DNA of 64,000 nt, from contig NC_079879.1 of NCBI RefSeq assembly GCF_029227915.1, positions 31,192,501-31,256,500 of the forward strand, read 5' to 3'. Made by a program: the position numbers and the translations under genes. Within the stretch, counting starts at the first letter, position 1; every line of letters begins with the position of its first letter. The DNA comes from Hydractinia symbiolongicarpus. Its lineage: Eukaryota; Cnidaria; Hydrozoa; Anthoathecata; Hydractiniidae. Shown one piece after another: positions 25,701-39,000 of the stretch. Below the pieces are notes generated by a model. That model searched no databases, had not been told where the DNA came from, and saw only the letters and a list, made by a program, of their open reading frames with translations.

Positions 25701-28525
25701 GTCTCATGCGTTTTAGTGGTGAAAATCTAATAAAAAAAATCGTTCGGGAAATGAGTTTACACCCTGGGTACTTTCTTTGTATACTTTTGAATATACGGGC
25801 CGAGTCCGGGATTTACGGGAAATCGCAGGTTTTCGTTTGCCGGCGATTGAACTTCTTTCATTCAGCGTCTCATCAAAAATAAAAATATTTTTGAAAACTA
25901 CAAGTCTCATGCGTTTTAGTGGTGAAAAAATAATTTAAAAAATCGTTCGGGAAATGAGTTTACTCCCTGGGTACTTTCTTTTTATACTTTTGAGTATACG
26001 GGCCGAGTCCGGGATTTACGGGAAATCGCAGGTTTTCGTTTGCCGGCGATTAAACTTCTTTCATTCAGCGTCTCATCAAAAATAAAAACTTTTTTGAAAA
26101 CTACAAGTCTCATGCGTTTTAGTGGTGAAAAAATAATTTAAAAAATCGTTCGGGAAATGAGTTTACTCTCTGGGTACTTTCTTTGTATACTTTTGAGTAT
26201 ACGGGCCGAGTCCGGGATTTACGGGAAATCGCAGGTTTTCGTTTGCCGGCGATTAAACTTCTTTCATTCAGCGTCTCATCAAAAATAAAAACATTTTTGA
26301 AAACTACAAGTCTCATGCGTTTTAGTGGTGAAAAAATAATTTAAAAAATCGTTCGGGAAATGAGTTTACCCCCTGGGTACTTTCTTTGTATACTTTTGAG
26401 TATACGGGCCGAGTCCGGGGTTTACGGGAAATGGCGGGTTTTCGTTTGCCGGCGATTAAACTTCTTTTATTCATCGTCTCATCAAAAATGAAAACATTTT
26501 TAAAAACTACAAGTCTCATGGGCTTTAGTGGTGAAATAATAATTTAAAAAATCGTTCTGGAAATGAGTTAACACCCTGGGTACTTTCTTTGTATACTTTT
26601 GATTATACGGGCCAAGTCCGGGGTTTACGGGAAATGGCGGGTTTTCGTTTGCCGGCGATTAAACTTCTTTTGTTCAGCGTCTCATCAAAAATAAAAACAT
26701 TTTTGAAAACTACATGTCTCATGCGTTTTAGTGGTGAAAAAATAATATAAAAAATCGTTCGGGAAATGAGTTTACTCCCTGGGTACTTTCTTTGTATACT
26801 TTTGACTATACGGGCCAAGCCCGGGATTTACGGAAAATGGCGGGTTTTCGTTTGCCGGCGATTAAACTTCTTTCATTCAGCGTCTCATCAAAAATAAAAA
26901 CATTTTTGAAAACTACAAGTCTCATGCGTTTTAGTGGTGAAAAAATAATTTAAAAAATCGTTCGGGAAATGAGTTTACCCCCTGGGTACTTTCTTTGTAT
27001 ACTTTTGAGTATACGGGCCGAGTCCGGGGTTTACGGGAAATGGCGGGTTTTCGTTTGCCGGCGATTAAACTTCTTTTATTCATCGTCTCATCAAAAATGA
27101 AAACATTTTTAAAAACTACAAGTCTCATGGGCTTTAGTGGTGAAATAATAATTTAAAAAATCGTTCTGGAAATGAGTTAACACCCTGGGTACTTTCTTTG
27201 TATACTTTTGATTATACGGGCCAAGTCCGGGGTTTACGGGAAATGGCGGGTTTTCGTTTGCCGGCGATTAAACTTCTTTTGTTCAGCGTCTCATCAAAAA
27301 TAAAAACATTTTTGAAAACTACATGTCTCATGCGTTTTAGTGGTGAAAAAATAATATAAAAAATCGTTCGGGAAATGAGTTTACTCCCTGGGTACTTTCT
27401 TTGTATACTTTTGACTATACGGGCCAAGCCCGGGATTTACGGAAAATGGCGGGTTTTCGTTTGCCGGCGATTAAACTTCGCTTATTCAGCGTCTCATTAA
27501 AAATGAAAACATTTTTGAAAACTACAAGTCTCATGCGTTTTAGTGGTGAAAAAATAATTTAAAAAATCGTTCGGGAAATGAGTTTACTCCCTGGGTACTT
27601 TCTTTGTATACTTTTGATTATACGGGCCAAGTCCGGGGTTTACGGGAAATGGCGGGTTTTCGTTTGCCGGCGACTAAACTTCTTTTATTCAGTGTCTCAT
27701 CAAAATTGAAAACATTTTTAAAAACTACAAGTCTCATGGGCTTTAGTGGTGAAATAATAATTTAAAAAATCGTTCTGGAAATGAGTTTACACCCTGGGTA
27801 CTTTCTTTGTATACTTTTGACTATACGGGCCGAGTCCGGGATTTACGGGAAATCGCAGGTTTTCGTTTGCCGGCGATTAAACTTCTTTTATTCAGCGTCT
27901 CATCAAAAATGAAAACATTTTTGAAAACTACAAGTCTTATGCGTTTTAGTGGGGAAAAAATAATTTAAAAAATCGGTCGGGAAATGAGTTTACTCCGTGG
28001 GTACTTTCTTTGTATACTTTTGATTATACGGGCCGAGTCCGGGGTTTACGGGAAATGGCGGGTTTTCGTTTGCCGGCGATTAAACTTCTTTTATTCAGCG
28101 TCTCATCAAAAATGAAAACATTTTTGAAAACTACAAGTCTCATGCGTTTTAGTGGTGAAAATCTAATAAAAAAAATCGTTCGGGAAATGAGTTTACACCC
28201 TGGGTACTTTCTTTGTATACTTTTGACTATACGGGCCGAGTCCGGGATTTACGGGAAATCGCAGGTTTTCGTTTGCCGGCGATTAAACTTCTTTCATTCA
28301 GCGTCTCATCAAAAATAAAAACATTTTTGAAAACTACAAGTCTCATGCGTTTTAGTGGTGAAAAAATAATTTAAAAAATCGTTTGGGAAATGAGTTTACT
28401 CCCTGGGTACTTTCTTTGTATACTTTTGAGTATACGGACCGAGTCCGGGGTTTACGGGAAATGGCGGGTTTTCGTTTGACGGCGATTAAACTTCTTTTAT
28501 TCATCGTCTCATCAAAAATGAAAAC
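19698..28525 (-). repeat. Reverse copy of higher-order unit (positions 6213 to 1, then 12991 to 10378)
   Basis: Position x in the first 6.2 kb of the window pairs with 25911 minus x here; examples are 5994-6209 with 19702-19917, 3485-3673 with 22238-22426, and 1-198 with 25713-25910. Beyond 25911 the pairing continues into the end of a preceding unit as 38902 minus x (12586-12783 with 26119-26316; 10584-10892 with 28010-28318). The unit boundary falls at 25910/25911. Colinearity ends near 28525, where TACATATCTCATGGG replaces the expected TACAAGTCTCATGCG and block D begins. Confidence 0.87.
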
Positions 28526-31280
28526 ATTTTTAAAAACTACATATCTCATGGGTTTTAGTGGTGAAAAAATAATTTAAAAAATCGTTCGGGAAATGAGTTT
28601 ACTTCCTGGGTACTTTCTTTGTATACTTTTGAGTATACGGACCGAGTCCGGGGTTTACGGGAAATGGCGGGTTTTCGTTTGCCGGCGATTAAACTTCTTA
28701 TATTCAGTGTCTCATCAAAAATGAAAACATTTTTGAAAACTACAAGTCTTATGCGTTTTAGTGGTGAAAAAAAAATTAAAAAATCGTTTTGGAAATGAAT
28801 TTAGTCACAGGGTACTTTCTTTGTATACATTCGACTATACGGGCCAAGCCCGGGATTTACGGGAAATCGCGGGTTTTTGTTTGCCGGCGATTAAACCTCT
28901 TTCATTAAGCGTCTCATCAAAAATGAAAACATTTTTGAAAATTACAAGTCTCATGCGTTTTAGTGGTGAAAAAAAAATTTAAAAAATCCTTCGGGAAATG
29001 AGTTTACTCACTGGGTACTTTCTTGGTATACATTCGACTATACGGGCCAAGCCCGGGATTTACGGGAAATCGCGGGATTTCGTTTGCCGGCGACTAAACC
29101 ACTTTCATTAAGCGTATCATCAAAAATGAAAACATTTCTGAAAACTACAAGTCTCATGCGTTTCAGTGGTGAAAATTAATTTAAAAAATCGTTCGGGAAA
29201 TAAGTTTACTCCCTGGGTACTTTCTTTGTATACTTTTGACTATACGGGCCAAGCCCGGGATTTACGGGAAATGGCGGGTTTTCGTTTGCCGGCGATTAAA
29301 CTTCTTTTATTCAGTGTCTCATCAAAAATGAAAACATTTTTGAAAACTACAAGTCTTATGCGTTTTAGTGGTGAAAAAGAAAATTAAAAAATCGTTCTGG
29401 AAATGAGTTTAGTCACAGGGTACTTTCTTTGTATACATTCGACTATACGGGCCAAGCCCGGGATTTACGGGAAATCGCGGGTGTTCGTTTGCCGGCGATT
29501 AAACCTCTTTCATTAAGCGTCTCATCAAAAATGAAAACATTTTTGAAAACTACAAGTCTCATGCGTTTTAGTGGTGAAAATTAATTTAAAAAATCGTTCG
29601 GGAAATGAGTTTACTCCCTGGGTACTTTCTTTGTATACTTTTGACTATACGGGCCGAGTCCAGGATTTACGGGAAGTCGCGGGTTTTCGTTTGCCGGCGA
29701 TTAAACTTCTTTTATTCAGCGTCTCATCAAAAATGAAAACATTTTTAAAAACTACAAGTCTCATGGGCTTCAGTGGTGAAATAATAATTTAAAAAATCGT
29801 TTGGGAAATGAGTTTACACCCTGGGTACTTTCTTTGTATACTTTTGACTATACGGGCCGAGTCCGGGATTTACGGGAAATCGCAGGTTTTCGTTTGCCGG
29901 CGATTAAACTTCTTTTATTCAGCGTCTCATCAAAAAGGAAAACATTTTTGAAAACTACAAGTCTTATGCGTTTTAGTGGTGAAAAAATAATTTAAAAAAT
30001 CGTTCGGGAAATGAGTTTACTCACTGGGTACTTTCTTTGTATACTTTTGATTATACGGGCCGAGTCCGGGGTTTACGGAAAGTGGCGGGTTTTCGTTTGC
30101 CGGCGATTAAACTTCTTTTATTCAGTGTCTCATCAAAAATGAAAACATTTTTAAAAACTACAAGTCTCATGGGTTTATGAATTATAAATGGGTTTACTCC
30201 CTGGGTACTTTCTTTGTATACTTTTGACTATACGGGCCGAGTCCGGGATTTACGGGAAATCGCAGGTTTTCGTTTGCCGGCGATTAAACTTCTTTTATTC
30301 AGCGTCTCATCAAAAAGGAAAACATTTTTGAAAACTACAAGTCTCATGCGTTTTAGTGGTGAAAAAATAATTTAAAAAATCGTTAGGGAAATGAGTTTAC
30401 TCACTGGGTACTTTCTCTGTACACTTTTGATTATACGGGCCGAGTCCGGGGTTTACGGGAAGTGGCGGGTTTTCGTTTGCCGGCGATTAAACTTCTTTTA
30501 TTCAGCGTCTCATCAAAAATAAAAACATTTTTGAAAACTACATGTCTCATGCGTTTTAGTGGTGAAAAAATAATATAAAAAATCGTTCGGGAAATGAGTT
30601 TACTCCCTGGGTACTTTCTTTGTATACGTTTGACTATACGGGCCAAGCCCGGCATTTACGGGAAATGGCGGGTTTTCGTTTGCCGGCGATTAAACTTTTT
30701 TTATTCAGTGTCTCATCAAAAATGAAAACATTTTTGAAAACTACAAGTCTTATGCGTTTTAGTGGTGAAAAAATAATTTAAAAAATCGTTCGGGAAATGA
30801 GTTTACTCCCTGGGTACTTTCTTTGTATACTTTTGATTATACGGGCCGAGTCCGGAGTTTACGGGAAATGGCGGGTTTTCGTTTGCCGGCGATTAAACTT
30901 CTTTTATTCAGCGTCTCATCAAAAATGAAAACATTTTTGAAAACTACAAGTCTCATGCGTTTTAGTGGTGAAAATCTAATAAAATAAATCGTTTGGGAAA
31001 TGAGTTTACACCCTGGGTACTTTCTTTGTATACTTTTGAATATACGGGCCGAGTCCGGGATTTACGGGAAATCGCAGGTTTTCGTTTGTCGGCGATTAAA
31101 CTTCTTTCATTCAGCGTCTCATCAAAAATAAAAACATTTTTGAAAACTACAAGTCTCATGCGTTTTAGTGGTGAAAAAATTATTTAAAAAATCTTTCGGG
31201 AAATGAGTTTACTCCCTGGGTACTTTCTTTGTATACTTTTGAGTATACGGGCCGAGTCCGGGGTTTACGGGAAATGGCGG
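28526..31280 (-). repeat. Diverged monomer block D, copy 1
   Basis: These roughly 13 monomers are the most diverged in the window. Distinctive variants are TACATTCGACTATACGGG in place of TACTTTTGACTATACGGG, TTTAGTCACAGGGTAC in place of TTTACTCCCTGGGTAC, AAGCGTCTCATC with TTTCATTAAGCG, CATCAAAAAGGAAAAC, and a shortened A-rich stretch (GGTGAAAATTAATTTAAA). Some markers are shared with higher-order positions 9.7-10.4 kb (GATACGCTTAATGAAAGTGG; ACACTGAATATAAG), so D probably derives from the same ancestral stretch. It ends between about 31272 and 31304, where sequence matching the ordinary unit resumes. Confidence 0.82.
30171..30347 (-). repeat. Truncated 177-bp monomer in block D copy 1
   Basis: The spacing between successive CTACAAGTCTCAT ends is 177 bp here (30170 to 30347) instead of 203. 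The usual GGGCTTTAGTGGTGAAATAATAA stretch and the following GATTTTTTAAA-complement region are replaced by the short GGGTTTATGAATTATAAATGG, so 26 bp are lost from the A/T-rich end and a few bases are changed. The same truncation occurs in the other two D copies and nowhere else that I saw, making it a good marker of their common origin. Confidence 0.88.
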
Positions 31281-34200
31281 GTTTTCGTTTGCCGGCGATT
31301 AAACTTCTCTTATTCAGCGTCTCATTAAAAATGAAAACATTTTTGAAAACTACAAGTCTCATGCGTTTTAGTGGTGAAAAAATAATTTAAAAAATCGTTC
31401 GGGAAATGAGTTTACTCCCTGGGTACTTTCTTTGTATACTTTTGATTATACGGGCCAAGTCCGGGGTTTACGGGAAATGGCGGGTTTTCGTTTGCCGGCG
31501 ACTAAACTTCTTTTATTCAGCGTCTCATCAAAAATGAAAACATTTTTAAAAACTACAAGTCTCATGGGCTTTAGTGGTGAAATAATAATTTAAAAAATCG
31601 TTCTGGAAATGAGTTTACACCCTGGGTACTTTCTTTGTATACTTTTGACTATACGGGCCGAGTCCGGGATTTACAGGAAATCGCAGGTTTTCGTTTGCCG
31701 GCGATTAAACTTCTTTTATTCAGCGTCTCATCAAAAATGAAAACATTTTTGAAAACTACAAGTCTCATGCGTTTTAGTAGCGAAAAAATAATTTAAAAAA
31801 TCGTTCGGGAAATGAGTTTACTCCCTGGGTACTTTCTTTGTATACTTTTGATTATACGGGCCGAGTCCGGGGTTTACGGGAAATGGCGGGTTTTCGTTTG
31901 CCGGCGATTAAACTTCTTTTATTCAGCGTCTCATCAAAAATAAAAACATTTTTGAAAACTACAAGTCTCATGCGTTTTAGTGGTGAAAATCTAATAAAAA
32001 AAATCGTTCGGGAAATGAGTTTACACCCTGGGTACTTTCTTTGTATACTTTTGACTATACGGGCCGAGTCCGGGATTTACGGGAAATCGCAGGTTTTCGT
32101 TTGCCGGCGATTAAACTTCTTTCATTCAGCGTCTCATTAAAAATGAAAACATTTTTGAAAACTACAAGTCTCATGCGTTTTAGTGGTGAAAAAGTAATTT
32201 AAAAAATCGTTCGGGAAATGAGTTTACTCCCTGGGTACTTTCTTTGTATACTTTTGATTATACGGGCCAAGTCCGGGGTTTACGGGAAATGGCGGGTTTT
32301 CGTTTGCCGGCGACTAAACTTCTTTTATTCAGCGTCTCATCAAAAATGAAAACATTTTTAAAAACTACAAGTCTCATGGGCTTTAGTGGTGAAATAATAA
32401 TTTAAAAAATCGTTCTGGAAATGAGTTTACACCCTGGGTACTTTCTTTGTATACTTTTGACTATACGGGCCGAGTCCGGGATTTACAGGAAATCGCAGGT
32501 TTTCGTTTGCCGGCGATTAAACTTCTTTTATTCAGCGTCTCATCAAAAATGAAAACATTTTTGAAAACTACAAGTCTCGTGCGTTTTAGTGGTGAAAAAA
32601 TAATTTAAAAAATTGTTCGGGAAATGAGTTTACTCCCTGGGTACTTTCTTTGTATACTTTTGATTATACGGGCCGAGTCCGGGGTTTACGGGAAATGGCG
32701 GGTTTTCGTTTGCCGGCGTTTAAACTTCTTTTATTCAGCGTCTCATCAAAAATAAAAACATTTTTGAAAACTACAAGTCTCATGCGTTTTAGTGGTGAAA
32801 TAATAATTTAAAAAATCGTTCTGGAAATGAGTTAACACCCTGGGTACTTTCTTTGTATACTTTTGGTTATACGGGCCAAGTCCGGGGTTTACGGGAAATG
32901 GCGGGTTTTCGTTTGCCTGCGATTAAACTTCTTTTGTTCAGCGTCTCATCAAAAATAAAAACTTTTTTGAAAACTACATGTCTCATGCGTTTTAGTTGTG
33001 AAAAAATATCATAAAAAATCGTTCGGGAAATGAGTTTACTCCCTGGGTACTTTCTTTATATACTTTTGACTATACGGGCCAAGCCCGGGATTTACGGGAA
33101 ATGGCGGGTTTTCGTTTGCCGGCGATTAAACTTCTCTTATTCAGCGTCTCATTAAAAATGAAAACATTTTTGAAAACTACAAGTCTCATGCGTTTTAGTG
33201 GTGAAAAAATAATTTAAAAAATCGTTCGGGAAATGAGTTTACTCCCTGGGTACTTTCTTTGTATACTTTTGATTATACGGGCCAAGTCCGGGGTTTACGG
33301 GAAATTGCGGGTTTTCGTTTGCCGGCGACTAAACTTCTTTTATTCAGCGTCTCATCAAAAATGAAAACTTTTTTAAAAACTACAAGTCTCATGGGCTTTA
33401 GTGGTGAAATAATAATTTAAAAAATCGTTCTGGAAATGAGTTTACACCCTGAGTACTTTCTTTGTATACTTTTGACTATACGGGCCGAGTCAGGGATTTA
33501 CGGGAAATCGCAGGTTTTCGTTTGCCGGCGATTAAACTTCTTTTATTCAGCGTTTCATCAAAAATGAAAACATTTTTGAAAACTACAAGTCTCATGCGTT
33601 TTAGTGGTGAAAATCTAATAAAAAAAATCGTTCGGGAAATGAGTTTACACCCTGGGTACTTTCTTTGTATACTTTTGAATATACGGGCCGAGTCCGGGAT
33701 TTACGGGAAATCGCAGGTTTTCGTTTGCCGGCGATTGAACTTCTTTCATTCAGCGTCTCATCAAAAATAAAAATATTTTTGAAAACTACAAGTCTCATGC
33801 GTTTTAGTGGTGAAAAAATAATTTAAAAAATCGTTCGGGAAATGAGTTTACTCCCTGGGTACTTTCTTTTTATACTTTTGAGTATACGGGCCGAGTCCGG
33901 GATTTACGGGAAATCGCAGGTTTTCGTTTGCCGGCGATTAAACTTCTTTCATTCAGCGTCTCATCAAAAATAAAAACTTTTTTGAAAACTACAAGTCTCA
34001 TGCGTTTTAGTGGTGAAAAAATAATTTAAAAAATCGTTCGGGAAATGAGTTTACTCTCTGGGTACTTTCTTTGTATACTTTTGAGTATACGGGCCGAGTC
34101 CGGGATTTACGGGAAATCGCAGGTTTTCGTTTGCCGGCGATTAAACTTCTTTCATTCAGCGTCTCATCAAAAATAAAAACATTTTTGAAAACTACAAGTC

Positions 34201-35835
34201 TCATGCGTTTTAGTGGTGAAAAAATAATTTAAAAAATCGTTCGGGAAATGAGTTTACCCCCTGGGTACTTTCTTTGTATACTTTTGAGTATACGGGCCGA
34301 GTCCGGGGTTTACGGGAAATGGCGGGTTTTCGTTTGCCGGCGATTAAACTTCTTTTATTCATCGTCTCATCAAAAATGAAAACATTTTTAAAAACTACAA
34401 GTCTCATGGGCTTTAGTGGTGAAATAATAATTTAAAAAATCGTTCTGGAAATGAGTTAACACCCTGGGTACTTTCTTTGTATACTTTTGATTATACGGGC
34501 CAAGTCCGGGGTTTACGGGAAATGGCGGGTTTTCGTTTGCCGGCGATTAAACTTCTTTTGTTCAGCGTCTCATCAAAAATAAAAACATTTTTGAAAACTA
34601 CATGTCTCATGCGTTTTAGTGGTGAAAAAATAATATAAAAAATCGTTCGGGAAATGAGTTTACTCCCTGGGTACTTTCTTTGTATACTTTTGACTATACG
34701 GGCCAAGCCCGGGATTTACGGAAAATGGCGGGTTTTCGTTTGCCGGCGATTAAACTTCTTTCATTCAGCGTCTCATCAAAAATAAAAACATTTTTGAAAA
34801 CTACAAGTCTCATGCGTTTTAGTGGTGAAAAAATAATTTAAAAAATCGTTCGGGAAATGAGTTTACCCCCTGGGTACTTTCTTTGTATACTTTTGAGTAT
34901 ACGGGCCGAGTCCGGGGTTTACGGGAAATGGCGGGTTTTCGTTTGCCGGCGATTAAACTTCTTTTATTCATCGTCTCATCAAAAATGAAAACATTTTTAA
35001 AAACTACAAGTCTCATGGGCTTTAGTGGTGAAATAATAATTTAAAAAATCGTTCTGGAAATGAGTTAACACCCTGGGTACTTTCTTTGTATACTTTTGAT
35101 TATACGGGCCAAGTCCGGGGTTTACGGGAAATGGCGGGTTTTCGTTTGCCGGCGATTAAACTTCTTTTGTTCAGCGTCTCATCAAAAATAAAAACATTTT
35201 TGAAAACTACATGTCTCATGCGTTTTAGTGGTGAAAAAATAATATAAAAAATCGTTCGGGAAATGAGTTTACTCCCTGGGTACTTTCTTTGTATACTTTT
35301 GACTATACGGGCCAAGCCCGGGATTTACGGAAAATGGCGGGTTTTCGTTTGCCGGCGATTAAACTTCGCTTATTCAGCGTCTCATTAAAAATGAAAACAT
35401 TTTTGAAAACTACAAGTCTCATGCGTTTTAGTGGTGAAAAAATAATTTAAAAAATCGTTCGGGAAATGAGTTTACTCCCTGGGTACTTTCTTTGTATACT
35501 TTTGATTATACGGGCCAAGTCCGGGGTTTACGGGAAATGGCGGGTTTTCGTTTGCCGGCGACTAAACTTCTTTTATTCAGTGTCTCATCAAAATTGAAAA
35601 CATTTTTAAAAACTACAAGTCTCATGGGCTTTAGTGGTGAAATAATAATTTAAAAAATCGTTCTGGAAATGAGTTTACACCCTGGGTACTTTCTTTGTAT
35701 ACTTTTGACTATACGGGCCGAGTCCGGGATTTACGGGAAATCGCAGGTTTTCGTTTGCCGGCGATTAAACTTCTTTTATTCAGCGTCTCATCAAAAATGA
35801 AAACATTTTTGAAAACTACAAGTCTTATGCGTTTT
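31281..35835 (-). repeat. Second reverse copy of unit positions ~15.5k to ~11k (7,888-bp offset)
   Basis: This stretch repeats about 23393-27947 at a constant offset of 7,888 bp. Examples are 23950-24252 with 31838-32140, 25574-25882 with 33462-33770, 26603-26818 with 34491-34706, and 27212-27427 with 35100-35315. The unit boundary recurs at 33798/33799. The duplication thus encloses block D copy 1 between two copies of the same 4.5-kb stretch, as expected from an unequal exchange. Its end is near 35835, where a differing GGTGAAAAAGTAA replaces GGGGAAAAAATAA. Confidence 0.87.
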
Positions 35836-36035
35836 AGTGGTGAAAAAGTAATTTAAAAAATCGTTCGGGAAATGAGTTTACTCCCTGGGTACTTTCTTTG
35901 AATTCTTTTGATTATACGGGCCAAGTCCGGGGTTTACGGGAAGTGGCGGGTTTTCGTTTGCCGGCGATTAAACTTCTTTTATTCAGCGTCTCATCAAAAA
36001 TGAAAACATTTTTGAAAACTACAAGTCTCATGCGT
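35836..36035 (-). repeat. Orphan monomer with an EcoRI site
   Basis: This single monomer does not match the equivalent monomer of any of the adjoining copies. It carries TTTGAATTCTTTTGATTATACGGG where all other monomers have the TTTGTATACTTTTGA type, creating GAATTC at 35900-35905, the only such site I noticed in the window. It also has the GGGAAGTGGCGGG core seen in block D. It sits exactly at the join between the 7,888-bp-offset copy and the next long reverse copy, so it may be a hybrid made at that exchange. Confidence 0.7.
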
Positions 36036-39000
36036 TTTAGTGGTGAAAAAATAATATAAAAAATCGTTCGGGAAATGAGTTTACTCCCTGGGTACTTTCT
36101 TTGTATACTTTTGATTATACGGGCCTAGTCCGGGGTTTACGGGAAATGGCCGGTTTTCGTTTGCCGGCGATTAAACTTCTTTTATTCAGCGTCTCATCAA
36201 AAATGAAAACATTTTTGAAAACTACAAGTCTCACGCGTTTTAGTGGTGAAAATCTAATAACAAAAATCGTTCGGGAAATGAGTTTACACCCTGGGTACTT
36301 TCTTTGTATACTTTTGACTATACGGGCCGAGTCCGGGGTTTACGGGAAATCGCAGGTTTTCGTTTGCCGGCGATTAAACTTCTTTTATTCATCGTCTCAT
36401 CAAAAATGAAAACATTTTTACAAACTACAAGTCTCATGGGCTTTAGTGGTGAAAAAATATTTTAAAAAATCGTTCGGGAAATGAGTTTACTCCCTGGGTA
36501 CTTTCTTTGTATACTTTTGATTATACGGGCCAAGTCCGGGGTTTACGGGAAATGGCGGGTTTTCGTTTGCCGGCGACTAAACTTCTTTTATTCAGCGTCT
36601 CATCAAAAATGAAAACATTTTTGAAAACTACAAGTCTCATGCGTTTTAGTGGTGAAAAAATAATATAAAAAATCGTTCGGGAAATGAGTTTACTCCCTGG
36701 GTACTTTCTTTGTATACTTTTGATTATACGGGCCGAGTCCGGGGTTTACGGGAAATGGCCGGTTTTCGTTTGCCGGCGATTAAACTTCTTTTATTCAGCG
36801 TCTCATCAAAAATGAAAACATTTTTGAAAACTACAAGTCTCACGCGTTTTAGTGGTGAAAATCTAATAACAAAAATCGTTCGGGAAATGAGTTTACACCC
36901 TGGGTTCTTTCTTTGTATACTTTTGACTATACGGGCCGAGTCCGGGGTTTACGGGAAATCGCAGGTTTTCGTTTGCCGGCGATTAAACTTCTTTTATTCA
37001 TCGTCTCATCAAAAATGAAAACATTTTTAAAAACTACAAGTCTCATGGGCTTTAGTGGTGAAATAATAATTTAAAAAATCGTTCTGGAAATGAGTTTACA
37101 CCCTGGGTACTTTCTTTGTATACTTTTGACTATACGGGCCGAGTCCGGGATTTACAGGAAATCGCAGGTTTTCGTTTGCCGGCGATTAAACTTCTTTTAT
37201 TCAGCGTCTCATCAAAAATGAAAACATTTTTAAAAACTACAAGTCTCATGCGTTTTAGTGGTGAAAAAATAATTTAAAAAATCGTTCGGGAAATGAGTTT
37301 ACTCCCTGGGTACTTTCTTTGTATACTTTTGATTATACGGGCCGAGTCCGGGGTTTACGGGAAATGGCGGGTTTTCGTTTGCCGGCGATTAAACTTCTTT
37401 TATTCAGCGTCTCATCAAAAATAAAAACATTTTTGAAAACTACAAGTCTCATGCGTTTTAGTGGTGAAAAAATAATTTAAAAAATCGTTCGGGAAATGAG
37501 TTTACTCCCTGGGTACTTTCTTTGTATACTTTTGATTATACGGGCCAAGTCCGGGGTTTACGGGAAATGGCGGGTTTTCGTTTGCTGGTGACTAAACTTC
37601 TTTTATTCAGCGTCTCATCAAAAATGAAAACATTTTTAAAAACTACAAGTCTTATGGGCTTTAGTGGTGAAATAATAATTTAAAAAATCGTTCTGGAAAT
37701 GAGTTTACACCCTGGGTTCTTTCTTTGTATACTTTTGACTATACGGGCCGAGTCCGGGATTTACAGGAAATCGCAGGTTTTCGTTTGCCGGCGATTAAAC
37801 TTCTTTTATTCAGCGTCTCATCAAAAATGAAAACATTTTTGAAAACTACAAGTCTCATGTGTTTTAGTGGTGAAAATCTAATAAAAAAAATCGTTCGGGA
37901 AATGACTTTACACCCTGGGTACTTTCTTTGTATACTTTTGACTATACGGGCCGAGTCCGGGATTTACGGGAAATGGCGGGTTTTCGTTTGCCGGCGATTA
38001 AACTTCTTTTATTCATCGTCTCATCAAAAATGAAAACATTTTTAAAAAATACAAGTCTCATGCGTTTTAGTGGTGAAAAAATAATTTAAAAAATCGTTCG
38101 GGAAATGAGTTTACTCCCTGGGTACTTTCTTTGTATACTTTTGATTATACGGGCCGAGTCCGGGGTTTACGGGAAATGGCGGGTTTTCGTTTGCCGGCGA
38201 TTAAACTTCTTTTATTCAGCGTCTCATCAAAAATGAAAACATTTTTGAAAACTACAAGTCTAATGCGTTTTAGTGGTGAAAATCTAATAAAAAAAATCGT
38301 TCGGGAAATGAGTTTACACCCTGGGTACTTTCTTTGTATACTTTTGCCTATACGGGCCAATTCCGGGATTTACGGGAAATCGCAGGTTTTCGTTTGCCGG
38401 CGATTAAACTTCTTTCATTCAGCGTCTCATCAAAAATAAAAACATTTTTGAAAACTACAAGTCTCATGCGTTTTAGTGGTGAAAAAATAATTTAAAAAAT
38501 CGTTCGGGAAATGAGTTTACTCCCTGGGTACTTTCTTTGTATACTTTTGAGTATACGGGCCGAGTGCGGGGTTTACGGGAAATGGCGGGTTTTCGTTTGC
38601 CGGCGATTAAACTTCTTTTATTCATCGTCTCATCAAAAATGAAAACATTTTTAAAAACTACAAGTCTCATGGGCTTTAGTGGTGAAATTATAATATAAAA
38701 AATCGTTCGGGAAATGAGTTTACTCCCTGGGTACTTTCTTTGTATACTTTTGAGTATACGGGCCGAGTCCGGGGTTTACGGGAAATGGCGGGTTTTCGTT
38801 TGCCGGCGATTAAACTTCTTTCATTCATCGTCTCATCAAAAATGAAAACATTTTTAAAAACTACAAGTCTCATGGGCTTTAGTGGTGAAATAATAATTTA
38901 AAAAATCGTTCTGGAAATGAGTTAACACCCTGGGTACTTTCTTTGTATACTTTTGATTATACGGGCCAAGTCCGGGCTTTACGGGAAATGGCGGGTTTTC

